NCBI GenBank assembly: GCA_030682375.1
Contig: JAUXOL010000013.1
Location: forward strand, 186,001 to 250,000
Reading direction: 5' to 3'
DNA from: Gallionella sp.
GTDB lineage: Bacteria; Pseudomonadota; Gammaproteobacteria; Burkholderiales; Gallionellaceae
Length of the DNA: 64,000 nt
The position numbers and the translations under genes were made by a program. Every line of letters begins with the position of its first letter. Position 1 is the first letter of the stretch. The notes under the pieces are model-generated. The model did not search any database, was not told where the DNA came from, and saw only the letters and a program-made list of their open reading frames with translations. This document shows positions 42,348 through 51,537 of this stretch, piece after piece.

Positions 42348-45242
42348 TCAAATCGCACCAGCTGCCTCGGCCCCATGAAACTCGTCCCCGGCCGGGACAT
42401 CGACCTGCCAAGAATCCAGCAAGGCCTCGAACTGCTCCAGCGGAACGGGTCGGCTGAACAAATACCCCTGAAAAGCATTGCACCCGCATTGCTCGAGGAA
42501 AGCATGCTGAACCTGGTTCTCCACGCCTTCGGCGATGATGTTCAGGCCCAGCGCGTCAGTCATGGCGATGATGGTATTGACGATGACCTCATCGTTCGAG
42601 TCGGTTGCGATGTCGCGCACGAAGGACTGGTCGATCTTGATCTGGTCCAGCGGCAACCGCTTCAAATACTGTAGCGACGAGTATCCAGTTCCGAAATCGT
42701 CCAGCGAAAAGCTCACTCCCAGCTGCTTGAGCTGATTCATTTTGCAAATAATGTCCTCGACGTTATCGAGCATCATGCTCTCGGTCATCTCCAGCTTGAG
42801 CTTGCCTCCATCTGCGCCAGTGGCGGACAGCATCTCCCTCACCTGATCGACAAAACCACTCTGCCCGAACTGCAATGCGGAGACGTTGACCGCCAAGGCC
42901 AGGTCGCGGGTTCTTGCGCCCGCCTGCCATTTCTTCAGCTGCTCGCAGGCCGTCATCAGCACCCATTCTCCGATAGGGAGAATAAGCCCGGTTTCTTCGG
43001 CCATCGGAATGAAATGCAGCGGGGATACCAGCCCGCGCTCCGGATGCTCCCAGCGCAACAGCACCTCGGCCCCGATGGGACGACTCCGGCGATCCACCTG
43101 AATCTGATAATACAAACGGAACTGTTCCAGCTCTATGGCTTGGCGCAGCTCCGCCTCAAGGGTGGCGCGCTGCTCGATCTCCGTTTGCATGTCGGGGTCG
43201 TAGAAGCGGATCGCGTTACGGCCCGCAGTCTTGGCTTGATACATGGCGATGTCGGCGAATTTCAGCAGATCGTCGATGCTGTCCGAGTGGCCCTTGTACA
43301 GGACGATACCGATGCTCGGAGTCGAGCTGTGCAGATAATCCTTGAGCTGATAGGGACGATTCAGCTCGTCATGGATCTTCTCGGCGACACGCTCGGCAAG
43401 TTGCGCCGCCTCCGAGCTATTCACGCTCAGGCATTCCAGCACCACCACAAACTCGTCGCCACCCAAACGCGCGACCGTATCGCCCTCGCGCAAGCATGAC
43501 TCCAGGCGTCGGCCGACTTCGATCAGCAGCTGGTCGCCGAAGTCATGGCCCTTCGTGTCATTGAGTATCTTGAAGTGATCCATGTCCATAAATAACACGG
43601 CGCCATATTGCGCATCACGGTCGCTCAACGCACATGCCTGTCGCAATCTTTCCATCAGCAGGCGGCGATTGGGCAGGCTCGTGAGCGGATCATAGAAAGC
43701 CAGCTGCTGAATCTGTTGTTCGGCCAACTTGCGTTCGGTGACATCCACAAAAGTCGCTACCGCACCGACCACCGCCCCATCGTTGATCACGGGGTGAGCC
43801 CAGTACGCCACGGCGATGCTGCTGCCATCCTTGCGCCAGAACACCTCATCGTCGGCATGGGTGGCCTGGTTCTCCCTGAACGCCTTGTACATGCGACAAT
43901 CCGATTCGGGGTAGGGGCTGCCATCCGCGCGGGTGTGATGTATCAGCTTATGGATGGATTCGCCGATGATCTCGTCCTCGTCCGCATAGCCCAGGATGCG
44001 CAGGAATGCGGCATTGACGAAGGTGCAGTTGCCGTTGAGATCCACGCCATACATCCCTTCCGACATGGAGTTGAGCATGAGCTGCAAACTTGCCTGCGAA
44101 TCCCTGAATTGCCGGGTGCGCTGATCCACTCTGGCTTCGAGCGTGGCATTGGCCACGCTCAGACTCAACGCCAACTTGTCCCGCTCGGCATTGACCCGGC
44201 GCAGATAGCGGTTGTTGCGCCACAGGTATATCGCCCCCGCCAATATGCCCAGGAATAAAACGATCAGGCCAGCCGAGACTGCCAGGAAATATTTCTGGTA
44301 GATGTCGCGCCAGTTGAAATCCGCGTTGCGGTTGGGCAACGCGCGCAATTTCAGCATGACGGCTTCCACGGAAGAATAATCGCCCGGGGGCATGAAGCCG
44401 TAATATTTCCCGCTGCGCGCCGCCGCGTCTTCAGGCTTCAGATCGAACAGCGCCTGCGCCACCGCCTTGATCAATTCATCCGGCACATTCCGCATCGATG
44501 ACAACGGCCATTCCGGATACAGCTCCGTGGAAAGCAGCTGCGGGAAGATGCCGCTCTGCTGTCTGTTCAACACCTTGAACTCGGACGGCGACAGCTTGTT
44601 CTCGGCCACCATCGCTTCCAGTACGCCGGTACGCACGAAACCGGCATCCGCCTTACCGCTCAGGACCTCGGACACCACCTTGTCCTGCGGGAGGCCAACG
44701 AAACGAAGCCCGGACGACCCTGCGATGTCGATGCCATGTGTGAACAGAGTCCAGCGTTGTACCAGGTAAGCGGCGAAAGAACGGTCATGAACCGCAGCCA
44801 GTGTCTTGCCTTCCAAGTCGCCGAGCGCTTCGATATCCGATCGTTCCGCCCGAGTGAAGATCACACCCCCGAATTGACTGACTGGGCGTCCTCCGGAAGC
44901 ATTCATCAAGGTAGCGAGCGCGGCCAGACTGTAGTCCGAACGCAGGACGACGTATTGCTCCGGGTTTGTCAGAACGAATTCGACCTTGCCCTCCCTGACG
45001 GCCGACGCCAGATCGTCGAGATAGAGCGGCACGATGCTGAATCGATAATGCGGAATAGCCCTGCTCAGATAATCGGCAGTCGGCTGCCATTGCTTCAGGG
45101 TTTGCTCGGTGGTGCGAAACGAGGTGACGCCGATGCGTATATGGCGATCCTGAACCGATGCCTGCGCCGTCTGCCATGCCGCCGCCAGCAAGCCAAGAAA
45201 CAGGCACAAGGCAAGACGCCCGATCGCAGATGTTATGGACAT
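42348..45242 (-). CDS. PhnD-type sensor / PAS / GGDEF / EAL protein
   Basis: This 964-aa protein has a signal peptide and a periplasmic PhnD-like ligand-binding domain (about 32-285: HIRIGVTSFRTTEQTLKQW; VEFVLTNPEQYVVLR; GKADAGFVRTGVLEAM). A membrane helix at about 325-345 (FLAVSAGLIVLFLGILAG) leads to a coiled linker and a PAS domain (about 385-510). The GGDEF domain has an intact RLGGDEFVVVL, and the EAL domain has GAEVLLRWEHPERG (EVL variant), LDDFGTGYSSL and IDQSFV. PhnD domains bind small oxyanion-type ligands. Lying between the dsr-side and sox loci, it might sense a phosphorus or sulfur oxyanion and change c-di-GMP (inference). Confidence 0.9.
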   Translation of the reverse strand: MSITSAIGRLALCLFLGLLAAAWQTAQASVQDRHIRIGVTSFRTTEQTLKQWQPTADYLSRAIPHYRFSIVPLYLDDLASAVREGKVEFVLTNPEQYVVLRSDYSLAALATLMNASGGRPVSQFGGVIFTRAERSDIEALGDLEGKTLAAVHDRSFAAYLVQRWTLFTHGIDIAGSSGLRFVGLPQDKVVSEVLSGKADAGFVRTGVLEAMVAENKLSPSEFKVLNRQQSGIFPQLLSTELYPEWPLSSMRNVPDELIKAVAQALFDLKPEDAAARSGKYYGFMPPGDYSSVEAVMLKLRALPNRNADFNWRDIYQKYFLAVSAGLIVLFLGILAGAIYLWRNNRYLRRVNAERDKLALSLSVANATLEARVDQRTRQFRDSQASLQLMLNSMSEGMYGVDLNGNCTFVNAAFLRILGYADEDEIIGESIHKLIHHTRADGSPYPESDCRMYKAFRENQATHADDEVFWRKDGSSIAVAYWAHPVINDGAVVGAVATFVDVTERKLAEQQIQQLAFYDPLTSLPNRRLLMERLRQACALSDRDAQYGAVLFMDMDHFKILNDTKGHDFGDQLLIEVGRRLESCLREGDTVARLGGDEFVVVLECLSVNSSEAAQLAERVAEKIHDELNRPYQLKDYLHSSTPSIGIVLYKGHSDSIDDLLKFADIAMYQAKTAGRNAIRFYDPDMQTEIEQRATLEAELRQAIELEQFRLYYQIQVDRRSRPIGAEVLLRWEHPERGLVSPLHFIPMAEETGLILPIGEWVLMTACEQLKKWQAGARTRDLALAVNVSALQFGQSGFVDQVREMLSATGADGGKLKLEMTESMMLDNVEDIICKMNQLKQLGVSFSLDDFGTGYSSLQYLKRLPLDQIKIDQSFVRDIATDSNDEVIVNTIIAMTDALGLNIIAEGVENQVQHAFLEQCGCNAFQGYLFSRPVPLEQFEALLDSWQVDVPAGDEFHGAEAAGAI

Positions 45243-45317
45243 GAATCCGACAACGCCTTTCCTATATTTCCGATCGCAGAAAACGGAGGGCGATCAACAT
45301 GCCCTGCCTCACCTCAG

Positions 45318-45827
45318 TCAGAGGTCGCCCCTGCTCGCCGCGACCATCATGTCCTTCATCGCCGCCATCACGCGTTCGGCGCTATTGCGGGCATCGGCCG
45401 GCAGCGCCTTGATCAGCTTGATATCCATCATCATGGAGACAACCCAACGCTTACCTTGGGTGTCTTCCACCAGCGCGATACGGCAGGGCATGAAAGCGAT
45501 CATCATCAGATCCGCAGCCAGCATTTTGTTGGCGGTCAGGCCGTCGCAGAAGTTGAATATCTCCATGCGTTTGGCCGGTTTGCCGGTCAGCGCCTCGATC
45601 TCCTTGTAAATCGGGTTACCCCCGACGAACTTGAGGTTGTGCTGATTGGCGCGCAGCTTGAGCGACTCCACCGCATCGTCGAAGCTGACATTATCCTGCA
45701 CCTGAATACGCGCGATCTGCAGCTTTACATTGGTATAAGCGATGCCGGTTGCAGGCTCCGCAGCATAGGCAGTTTGCAAGGCAAGCGCCAACAACAGCGC
45801 TGCGAGATTACGAATTATTTGCATCAT
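45318..45827 (-). CDS. Periplasmic DUF302 protein at the end of the sox operon
   Basis: This 169-aa protein has a signal peptide (IRNLAALLLALALQTAYA) and a DUF302 domain (FDDAVESLKLRANQHNLKFV; IFNFCDGLTANKMLAADLMM; IAFMPCRIALVEDTQGKRWV). Two cysteines (FNFCDG and FMPCRI) are at the conserved positions. Two start ATGs are adjacent; GGAGG favours the second (45824) slightly. It follows soxB by 33 bp and is probably co-transcribed. DUF302 proteins are common near sulfur oxidation genes, with no proven function. Confidence 0.85.
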   Translation of the reverse strand: MMQIIRNLAALLLALALQTAYAAEPATGIAYTNVKLQIARIQVQDNVSFDDAVESLKLRANQHNLKFVGGNPIYKEIEALTGKPAKRMEIFNFCDGLTANKMLAADLMMIAFMPCRIALVEDTQGKRWVVSMMMDIKLIKALPADARNSAERVMAAMKDMMVAASRGDL

Positions 45828-45860
45828 GATTCCTCCCTGAAGTCAGATATTCCCGGAAAC

Positions 45861-47585
45861 TCAGATGATTCCCGGATTGCCCGTCACGCCCTTCAACTTC
45901 GGCACGTTGGGCGCGGTAGCCTTGACGGTTTTTTCGTTGCGCAGATGGCGAGCGACCAGGTCCCAGATCGGCTCGCCGCCCTTGTCGCGTGCGGCTTCCG
46001 TCACAGGCGCCCAACCCGCCACCTTGTATGTCTTGTTGGCATCCAGCAGTTTGCCGTCCAGGCGCATGTCCTGGATGCGCTTGCCCATGCCGGCATTCGG
46101 TTCGCAGGTGTATTCCAGCCCGCCGACACGCACCATGTCGCCGCCCTGCTGGTAGTACGGATCGGGATTGAACAGGTTGTCGCCTACATCTTCCAGCACG
46201 TTCTTGATCTGCGCGCCGGTCATCTCTGTGAGCGTACTGTACGGATAGGTGATCGCGGTCTGGTTGAGCACGTCTTCCATGGTGATGTCCGAGCCCGGCA
46301 GCAGCGAGGTACCCCAGCGGAAGCCGGGCGAGAAGGCAATGGGCGCGTCCTTTTCCTTCATCAGCGCATCGAGGATCACCTGGTCGAAGCTGCCGTTGAA
46401 GTTGCCGCGGCGATACAGCAGGCCATCGGTGGTCGCCAGTTTTTCGTCGAGCTTGCTGGCATAAGGCGCGCGGTGCTTCTGTATCAGCGCCGTCATGCCC
46501 GGATCGGCCGCCAGCAGGTTGGCGAACACCGGCAGCAGCTTGTAGCGGAAGCCTGCGACCTTGCCGCCCTTCACCTCGAAGTCCAGCACGCCGAGGAACT
46601 TGCCGTTCGAGCCGGCATTGGTCACCAGCGTGGTGCCACCGCGGTTCTTCACCGGGATGGGGGCGGGAATGCCGTCGTGCGTGTGGCCGCCAAGGATGGC
46701 GTCCAGACCGCTGACGCGCGAGGCCAGCTTGAGGTCGACATCCATGCCATTATGCGACAGCAGCACCACGACCTGTGCGCCCTTCTTGCGCGCCTCGTCT
46801 ATGGTGATCTGGAGGTTTTCTTCCTGAATGCCGTACGACCACTCGGGCACGAAATAGCGCGGATTGGCGATGGTGCTGTACGGGAAAGCCTGACCGATGA
46901 TCGCGACCGGGACGCCGTTCATTTCCTTGATGACGTAAGGCTTGAACACCGGATCACCGAAGTCGGTGGTCTTCACGTTCTGCGCGACCACATCCATCCT
47001 GCCGCTCAGCACGCCCTCCTCGGCTTCCTTGATGCGCTGCGCGCCGTACATGCACTCGAAGTGCATGGTCATCACGTCCACGCCCAGTTCCAGGCAGGCA
47101 TCTATCATGTCCTGCCCGTTGGTCCACAGCGCCTGTCCGCTCCCCTGCCAGGTATCGCCGCCATCCAGCAGCAATGCACCGGGACGCGAGGCGCGTATCT
47201 GCTTGACCAGCGTGGCGAGGTGCGCGAAGCCGCCAACCTTGCCGTAGGTGCGCGCGGCGCTGACATAGTCGAGACAGGTGTAGGCATGCGCCTCCGGCGA
47301 TCCCGGCTTGACGCCGAAACGCTTGAGCAGCGCGTTGCCGACCAGATGCGGCGGCTGCCCGCTCATCGCCCCCACGCCGAGGTTGATCTCCGGCTCGCGG
47401 AAATACATCGGATTCAGTTGCGCGTGGCTGTCGGTGATATGCAGCAGGCTGACATTGCCGTAACGGCGTAAGTCGTACATGCGCGAAGCATCGCGGGCTG
47501 CATAGCTTTGGTTGCTGTTCAGCATGAAGCCGCCCGCCGAGGCGATTGCCAATAGTTGCAGGAACTCGCGACGATTCATGTCCAT
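45861..47585 (-). CDS. soxB: SoxB, thiosulfohydrolase
   Basis: This 574-aa periplasmic dimanganese enzyme has a Tat signal (MNRREFLQLLAIASAGGFML) and 5'-nucleotidase-family motifs: LLHITDSHAQLNP, LLLDGGDTWQGSGQ, LLSHNGMDVDLKLASRV and ILGGHTHDGIP. It removes the terminal sulfone as sulfate from SoxY-bound thiosulfate. It follows soxX after a strong hairpin (47623-47650). Confidence 0.97.
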   Translation of the reverse strand: MDMNRREFLQLLAIASAGGFMLNSNQSYAARDASRMYDLRRYGNVSLLHITDSHAQLNPMYFREPEINLGVGAMSGQPPHLVGNALLKRFGVKPGSPEAHAYTCLDYVSAARTYGKVGGFAHLATLVKQIRASRPGALLLDGGDTWQGSGQALWTNGQDMIDACLELGVDVMTMHFECMYGAQRIKEAEEGVLSGRMDVVAQNVKTTDFGDPVFKPYVIKEMNGVPVAIIGQAFPYSTIANPRYFVPEWSYGIQEENLQITIDEARKKGAQVVVLLSHNGMDVDLKLASRVSGLDAILGGHTHDGIPAPIPVKNRGGTTLVTNAGSNGKFLGVLDFEVKGGKVAGFRYKLLPVFANLLAADPGMTALIQKHRAPYASKLDEKLATTDGLLYRRGNFNGSFDQVILDALMKEKDAPIAFSPGFRWGTSLLPGSDITMEDVLNQTAITYPYSTLTEMTGAQIKNVLEDVGDNLFNPDPYYQQGGDMVRVGGLEYTCEPNAGMGKRIQDMRLDGKLLDANKTYKVAGWAPVTEAARDKGGEPIWDLVARHLRNEKTVKATAPNVPKLKGVTGNPGII

Positions 47586-47622
47586 GGAATTTCTTTCGCT
47601 GCGTGGATCGATGTCTGATAAA

Positions 47623-47650
47623 CCGGCCCTCCGCTCATGCGGCGGGCCGG
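47623..47650 (-). terminator. Strong hairpin between soxX and soxB
   Basis: CCGGCCC-t-CCGC, loop tcat, GCGG-c-GGGCCGG forms an almost perfect 12-bp stem, followed on the minus strand by TTTATC, 11 bp after the soxX stop. Likely a partial terminator or stabiliser that lowers soxB relative to soxX. Confidence 0.6.
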
Positions 47651-47660
47651 CATTGCGGCG

Positions 47661-48275
47661 TTACTTGTTGACCGGCGATTCCGGATCGAGCAGCAGGGCG
47701 ACCAGATCCTTGATCTGCGCTTCGCTCAGGATGCCCATGTGGCCGAAGCGCGGCATGTTGGCACAGGCGTTGTAGGCCTTGGCGTTGTAGATGCGGCCAT
47801 ATGCATAACGCTGGACCTCTTCGGTATTGCCGCGGATCTTGCCGAAGTTCAGCAGGCTGGGGCCGATGGTGCCGTAGGCGATCTCCGTGGACGACAGCTG
47901 GTGGCAGTTGTAGCAATTGCCGCCCGCGGCATCTTCCGGCTTGTCACTCCAGGTCATACCGCGGCCGCTCTGGGCGAGTTTCTCACCGGCCTTCCAGTCG
48001 CCCATGTACTTGCCGTCGGCAGGCCATTTGACGGCCTTCTCCTGCTCGGCCTCCAGCTTGTGCTTCAGCTTGGTCGGAACCTTGTCGACATACTTGCTGC
48101 ATGCCGCCTGCAACTCGTCCTGATTCACGCGGGAGGCCTTGGCGATGCCCTTGTCGCGGAAATCGCGCTTGATGATGTCGGTGGTTTTTGCATCCAGCGA
48201 GGCGGCCTGTGCGGGCAAGATTGCGGCAGCAAAAGATGCAGCCACGACCATTCCAATAATTTGCTTTGCGTTCAT
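47661..48275 (-). CDS. soxX: SoxX, cytochrome c subunit of SoxXA
   Basis: This 204-aa protein has a signal (IIGMVVAASFAAAILPAQA), one heme c motif (GGNCYNCHQLSSTEIAYGTI) and an axial methionine in CANMPRFGHMGILSEAQI. SoxXA joins thiosulfate to SoxY. I chose the ATG at 48275 because AGGAG lies 6 nt upstream; an ATG two codons earlier is possible. The protein is longer than minimal SoxX because of an N-terminal helical part (about 30-90). Confidence 0.95.
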   Translation of the reverse strand: MNAKQIIGMVVAASFAAAILPAQAASLDAKTTDIIKRDFRDKGIAKASRVNQDELQAACSKYVDKVPTKLKHKLEAEQEKAVKWPADGKYMGDWKAGEKLAQSGRGMTWSDKPEDAAGGNCYNCHQLSSTEIAYGTIGPSLLNFGKIRGNTEEVQRYAYGRIYNAKAYNACANMPRFGHMGILSEAQIKDLVALLLDPESPVNK

Positions 48276-48284
48276 GTTCATCTC

Positions 48285-49106
48285 CTAACGTTTCAGACCA
48301 GGACCGTCATACTTGGCGCCGTTCGCGCTGACCGCCAGAAACATGGTCAATGCGACAGTTGCTTCCGAGGCGAACTTCGGCTCGGGGAAACGCTGTTGGC
48401 GGAAGCAGTCGTTCAGACGCCACTGGAATGAGCGGGTCAGGCCCTGAGAGACGCGATAAGCGGGCCAGCTGGTGTAGGCCGATTGTGCATCCTTCTTGTT
48501 GCTGCTCAGGTTGGGCAGGTCCTGCATGCGGATACGCACGCCGCTGGTCGCATGGCAGGTGGAGCAGGCGAAATCGTAAGGACCGGCGCGATAGTTGAAG
48601 ATGCGCTTGCCGATCTCGTATGCCTCTTTTTCCTTGGGATGCTTGACCGAAACGGCCATCTTGATGCCCTTGGACTGGCCGACCACATAGGTGGTCAGCG
48701 ACGAGATGTCGGAAGCTTTCTTCTCGCTGGCAAAAGGCTTGGCGGAGATATCTTCTTCCTTCAGGCCTTGCAAAGTGGTCATGCAGGTCAGCAGACGCGA
48801 CTCCAGATCCTGCACCTTGCCGGTGTCCTTGAAGTAGCGCGGCAGTTCGGCATAAGCGCCCTTCACCACGCCGGGCCCCTTGCCCAGATCGCACTTTTCC
48901 AGCGTAGCCTGATTGGGGCCCGCTGCCGTCTTCCACAGCTCTTCGCCGCGCATCTCGTCGAACTCGGCAGGATTGCCGTCGCTGATCATTTCGCGATATG
49001 CCGCGATGCGATCCGAATCTGTCGTTTCATTTTCAGCCGCTTGCACCGTACAACTTGCCGCCAGCGCGAGCATCAGAATTGCCTTGTTTACGTTACTGGT
49101 GTTCAT
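48285..49106 (-). CDS. soxA: SoxA, monoheme cytochrome c subunit of SoxXA
   Basis: This 273-aa protein has a signal (KAILMLALAASCTVQAA), one heme motif (DFACSTCHATSGVRI), the catalytic cysteine near the end (RLNDCFRQQRFPEPKF), and two earlier cysteines (LEKCDLG; LLTCMTT) in place of a second heme, as in monoheme SoxA. It transfers thiosulfate to the SoxY Cys. It follows soxZ after a terminator-like hairpin. Confidence 0.95.
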   Translation of the reverse strand: MNTSNVNKAILMLALAASCTVQAAENETTDSDRIAAYREMISDGNPAEFDEMRGEELWKTAAGPNQATLEKCDLGKGPGVVKGAYAELPRYFKDTGKVQDLESRLLTCMTTLQGLKEEDISAKPFASEKKASDISSLTTYVVGQSKGIKMAVSVKHPKEKEAYEIGKRIFNYRAGPYDFACSTCHATSGVRIRMQDLPNLSSNKKDAQSAYTSWPAYRVSQGLTRSFQWRLNDCFRQQRFPEPKFASEATVALTMFLAVSANGAKYDGPGLKR

Positions 49107-49126
49107 CTTTACCTCCCCAAGGAAAA

Positions 49127-49151
49127 ACTGGCTACCGAATCGGCAGCCAGT
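49127..49151 (-). terminator. Intrinsic terminator between soxZ and soxA
   Basis: ACTGGCT-a-CCGA-a-TCGG-c-AGCCAGT forms an 11-bp interrupted stem. On the minus strand it is followed by TTTTT, directly before the soxA ribosome binding site. It probably reduces soxAXB transcription relative to soxYZ. Confidence 0.75.
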
Positions 49152-49167
49152 CTAGATGTATCGAACG

Positions 49168-49482
49168 TTATGCAGCGATTGCCACCTCGTCGGTGCGGGT
49201 ATCACCCTTGTTGTCCACCCAGCTGACGGTGACTTTTTCACCCGCGGCTCCGCCCTTGAAGTGGAACAGCAGGTAAGGGTTCTTCGATATGGACTGGCCG
49301 AACTGCGCCTCCAGTACCGTGCGCCCCTGATACTGGGCTTTGACTTCGGTGATGAACCATGCCGGCACCAGCGTGCCGTCCGCCTCCTTGCGCAGGCCGG
49401 TCTCCATCTCGTGTTGCATCAGAATCTTGACTTCGGTCACGCCATCCTTGACGGCGGCGCGGATCTTCATTGGCTTACCCAT
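49168..49482 (-). CDS. soxZ: SoxZ (copy 1)
   Basis: This 104-aa protein is the small partner of SoxY, with the immunoglobulin-like fold, and includes KIRAAVKDGVTEVKILMQHE, VPAWFITEVKAQYQG and GEKVTVSWVDNKGD. No signal peptide: it is co-exported with SoxY. It is followed by a terminator and then soxA. A second copy is at 54248-54559. Confidence 0.95.
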   Translation of the reverse strand: MGKPMKIRAAVKDGVTEVKILMQHEMETGLRKEADGTLVPAWFITEVKAQYQGRTVLEAQFGQSISKNPYLLFHFKGGAAGEKVTVSWVDNKGDTRTDEVAIAA

Positions 49483-49522
49483 GATGTTTATCCTTGATCG
49501 AGTGAGTTATATCCGGAAGGGC

Positions 49523-50005
49523 TTAACCGCCGCAGCCGCCGGCAGTCACCTTGACTTCTTTGGCGACGCGATAGAACTTGCCATCGGCCTTGACCAGCGC
49601 AACGACGTTGGCGGTCTGCCCCATCTTGACGCGGGTCGTGACCATGCCCTCGGTTCCTGCGGGAATGGTGAAGTTGGCCGCCAGGACGTTCGGATTCTTG
49701 TCAACCAGAATGGATATCTGCTCGACGTTGGGCAAGCTGCTGCTCACGGTGACCGGCACCACGGAACCGTTCTCCGCGATCTCTGGCACCGTCAGCTGGA
49801 TGGATGCCGCATTGTTTTCGGGAACGATGACCCCCAACGCGTTCAATGCCTCATCCATGTTCTTTGCCGAGAACGCGTTCTTGTTCCACTCCGCCAGCGC
49901 AGCACCCGACTGCAACAGGCCGAGGGAGCCGAACAACGCGAGCAGCCCGGCACCTCCGCTTACCTTGAGCATCTTGCGACGCCCCAGATCAATTTCCATG
50001 CTCAT
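49523..50005 (-). CDS. soxY: SoxY (copy 1), thiosulfate carrier
   Basis: This 160-aa protein has a Tat signal (GRRKMLKVSGGAGLLALFGS) and ends VTAGGCGG, the swinging arm whose Cys158 carries sulfur intermediates. Start at 50005 has GGAGAT upstream. It lies 40 bp before soxZ and directly after an intrinsic terminator (50046-50071) of the fadL-like gene. Confidence 0.95.
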   Translation of the reverse strand: MSMEIDLGRRKMLKVSGGAGLLALFGSLGLLQSGAALAEWNKNAFSAKNMDEALNALGVIVPENNAASIQLTVPEIAENGSVVPVTVSSSLPNVEQISILVDKNPNVLAANFTIPAGTEGMVTTRVKMGQTANVVALVKADGKFYRVAKEVKVTAGGCGG

Positions 50006-50045
50006 CGAATATCTCCTTTTTGCAGTTTTCCGGTCATTTCGGGTC

Positions 50046-50071
50046 AAAAAAAGCCCGTATCGCTACGGGCT
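50046..50071 (-). terminator. Intrinsic terminator after the fadL-like gene
   Basis: AGCCCGTA-TCGC-TACGGGCT stem followed on the minus strand by seven Ts. It lies only about 40 bp before soxY, so soxYZ needs readthrough or an internal promoter upstream of the stem. Confidence 0.88.
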
Positions 50072-50087
50072 TCAGTGCTGGATACTT

Positions 50088-51464
50088 TTAGAACCGATGC
50101 GTATACATCAGTTGCCAGTTCATCTGACTGTGATCGATGCTGTAACCACCGGCTGCGGCAGGCGCCGTCACCGTGATCTTGGGCACATAAGTGAATGAGC
50201 CATTGATCTCGGACACCTTATCGAGGACATAGCCCGCACCCAGCATGTAGTGGTTCTTGACTGTCGCCGGGAACAGCGGATTCACGAAGCTGTCAGGAAC
50301 CGGGTTGTTGGCCAGGTTCATGCCGGCACGCAGGGTCAGCTGCGGCGAAGTCTTGTAGGCGAATCCGATGTTGAACACGTCCTGATCGACCCAGTTCTGG
50401 GGCATCTTCATGTCCATATTCAGGCCGCCCATATCCGTGCTGCTGAAGGTCATGTGGAAATTCTTCATGACCCGGGCCCAACCCACACGCTTGTAGTCCG
50501 CCGCAATCATAAGATCGTCCGATGCCTGAACTGCCATGCCGATGCCATAGACTTCCGGGAACTGGAAATCAACGACAGTCACCTTGCCATTCAGCGTGTA
50601 AGTGGTGCCGGCCGGGCCGATCGCGCCGGCAGTATCGATCATGCTGACGCTAGCGCCATCGGCAACCATGTCGCCCAAGCTAGTCTTGGAGTGATAGGTA
50701 GCGCCCACCGTGAACTGATTGTTGACCTTGTAGGTCATCCCCAGCTTGCCCGACCAGCCGGCCGAATTCGCCTTGCCGGTAAACGGGCTGCCATCGCTGA
50801 AATTGAAATACGCTGCATTGCCCGCTCCGCCCATGAACGCGCCCAATCCAGCCACAATAGGGCCGCCCGTCGCGGTCATATTCCCGCCAGCTGCGAGGCC
50901 GCCCATTTGGGCGCCGGACATCGCCATCTGCAGATCCATGCCGCCCCATACCAGGCTAAGCGAACCCGCAACATTGAGGTCTGGAGAAACATTGTAGGCA
51001 AGCGGCACGATCACGTTGCCTACGCTCACCTCAGAACGGCTAGGTTTACCGGAACCGGCACCTACCCAGTCTGCCGCAGAGTATTCCGTGCCCATACCGC
51101 CCTGTGCGAATACGCCCACGCCATAGGACAGCGCGCCATCTTTCTTGACCCAACCGCCGGCAGGCATGTAATACGCAGTACCGCCGGAATTTGCATTCGG
51201 CATACCGGTCATCCTAGAAACCACATCCGGATGCAATCCGCCCACCGCCACATCCAAGCGGCTCTCGCCGTCAGCCATCAATCCCAGAGTCGCCGGGTTG
51301 TTTGCCATACCCGCCGCACCATTGTCATAAGCCATCGAAGCGCCGCCCATACCGGTAGCAATCGGACCATAGCCTTCCATCAGCATGCCGTTGGTTGCAT
51401 ATGCAAGCGGCGAAGCCACCATGCCGGCGGCGAACAGCGATACAACAATCTTTTTCAATTTCAT
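50088..51464 (-). CDS. FadL/OmpP1/TodX outer-membrane transporter
   Basis: This 458-aa protein has a signal (KKIVVSLFAAGMVASPLAYA) and the FadL pattern. ATNGMLMEGYGPIATGMGGA is the N-terminal hatch with the NG..GY motif, YDNGAAGMANNPATLGLM follows, and a C-terminal beta strand ends MYTHRF. The FadL family moves hydrophobic substrates across the outer membrane. Here it lies between dsrE2 and soxY, so import of a hydrophobic sulfur compound is conceivable (inference). GGGGAG precedes the start. Confidence 0.92.
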   Translation of the reverse strand: MKLKKIVVSLFAAGMVASPLAYATNGMLMEGYGPIATGMGGASMAYDNGAAGMANNPATLGLMADGESRLDVAVGGLHPDVVSRMTGMPNANSGGTAYYMPAGGWVKKDGALSYGVGVFAQGGMGTEYSAADWVGAGSGKPSRSEVSVGNVIVPLAYNVSPDLNVAGSLSLVWGGMDLQMAMSGAQMGGLAAGGNMTATGGPIVAGLGAFMGGAGNAAYFNFSDGSPFTGKANSAGWSGKLGMTYKVNNQFTVGATYHSKTSLGDMVADGASVSMIDTAGAIGPAGTTYTLNGKVTVVDFQFPEVYGIGMAVQASDDLMIAADYKRVGWARVMKNFHMTFSSTDMGGLNMDMKMPQNWVDQDVFNIGFAYKTSPQLTLRAGMNLANNPVPDSFVNPLFPATVKNHYMLGAGYVLDKVSEINGSFTYVPKITVTAPAAAGGYSIDHSQMNWQLMYTHRF

Positions 51465-51537
51465 TTATGGACTCCCCTAATTGATTGATGGAACTGCAGA
51501 CTACATTGCGGCCACTCCAAGACTCATAAAAACGGTA

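Noticed and set aside
44736..47471. 911-codon open frame on the plus strand opposite soxB and the PhnD-GGDEF-EAL gene
   Set aside because: Runs antisense through clear genes on the other strand; low-complexity shadow composition, no ribosome binding site.
45861..49106. A complete Sox system
   Set aside because: No soxCD genes are present between or around the sox genes; the set matches the branched, sulfur-storing type used together with dsr.
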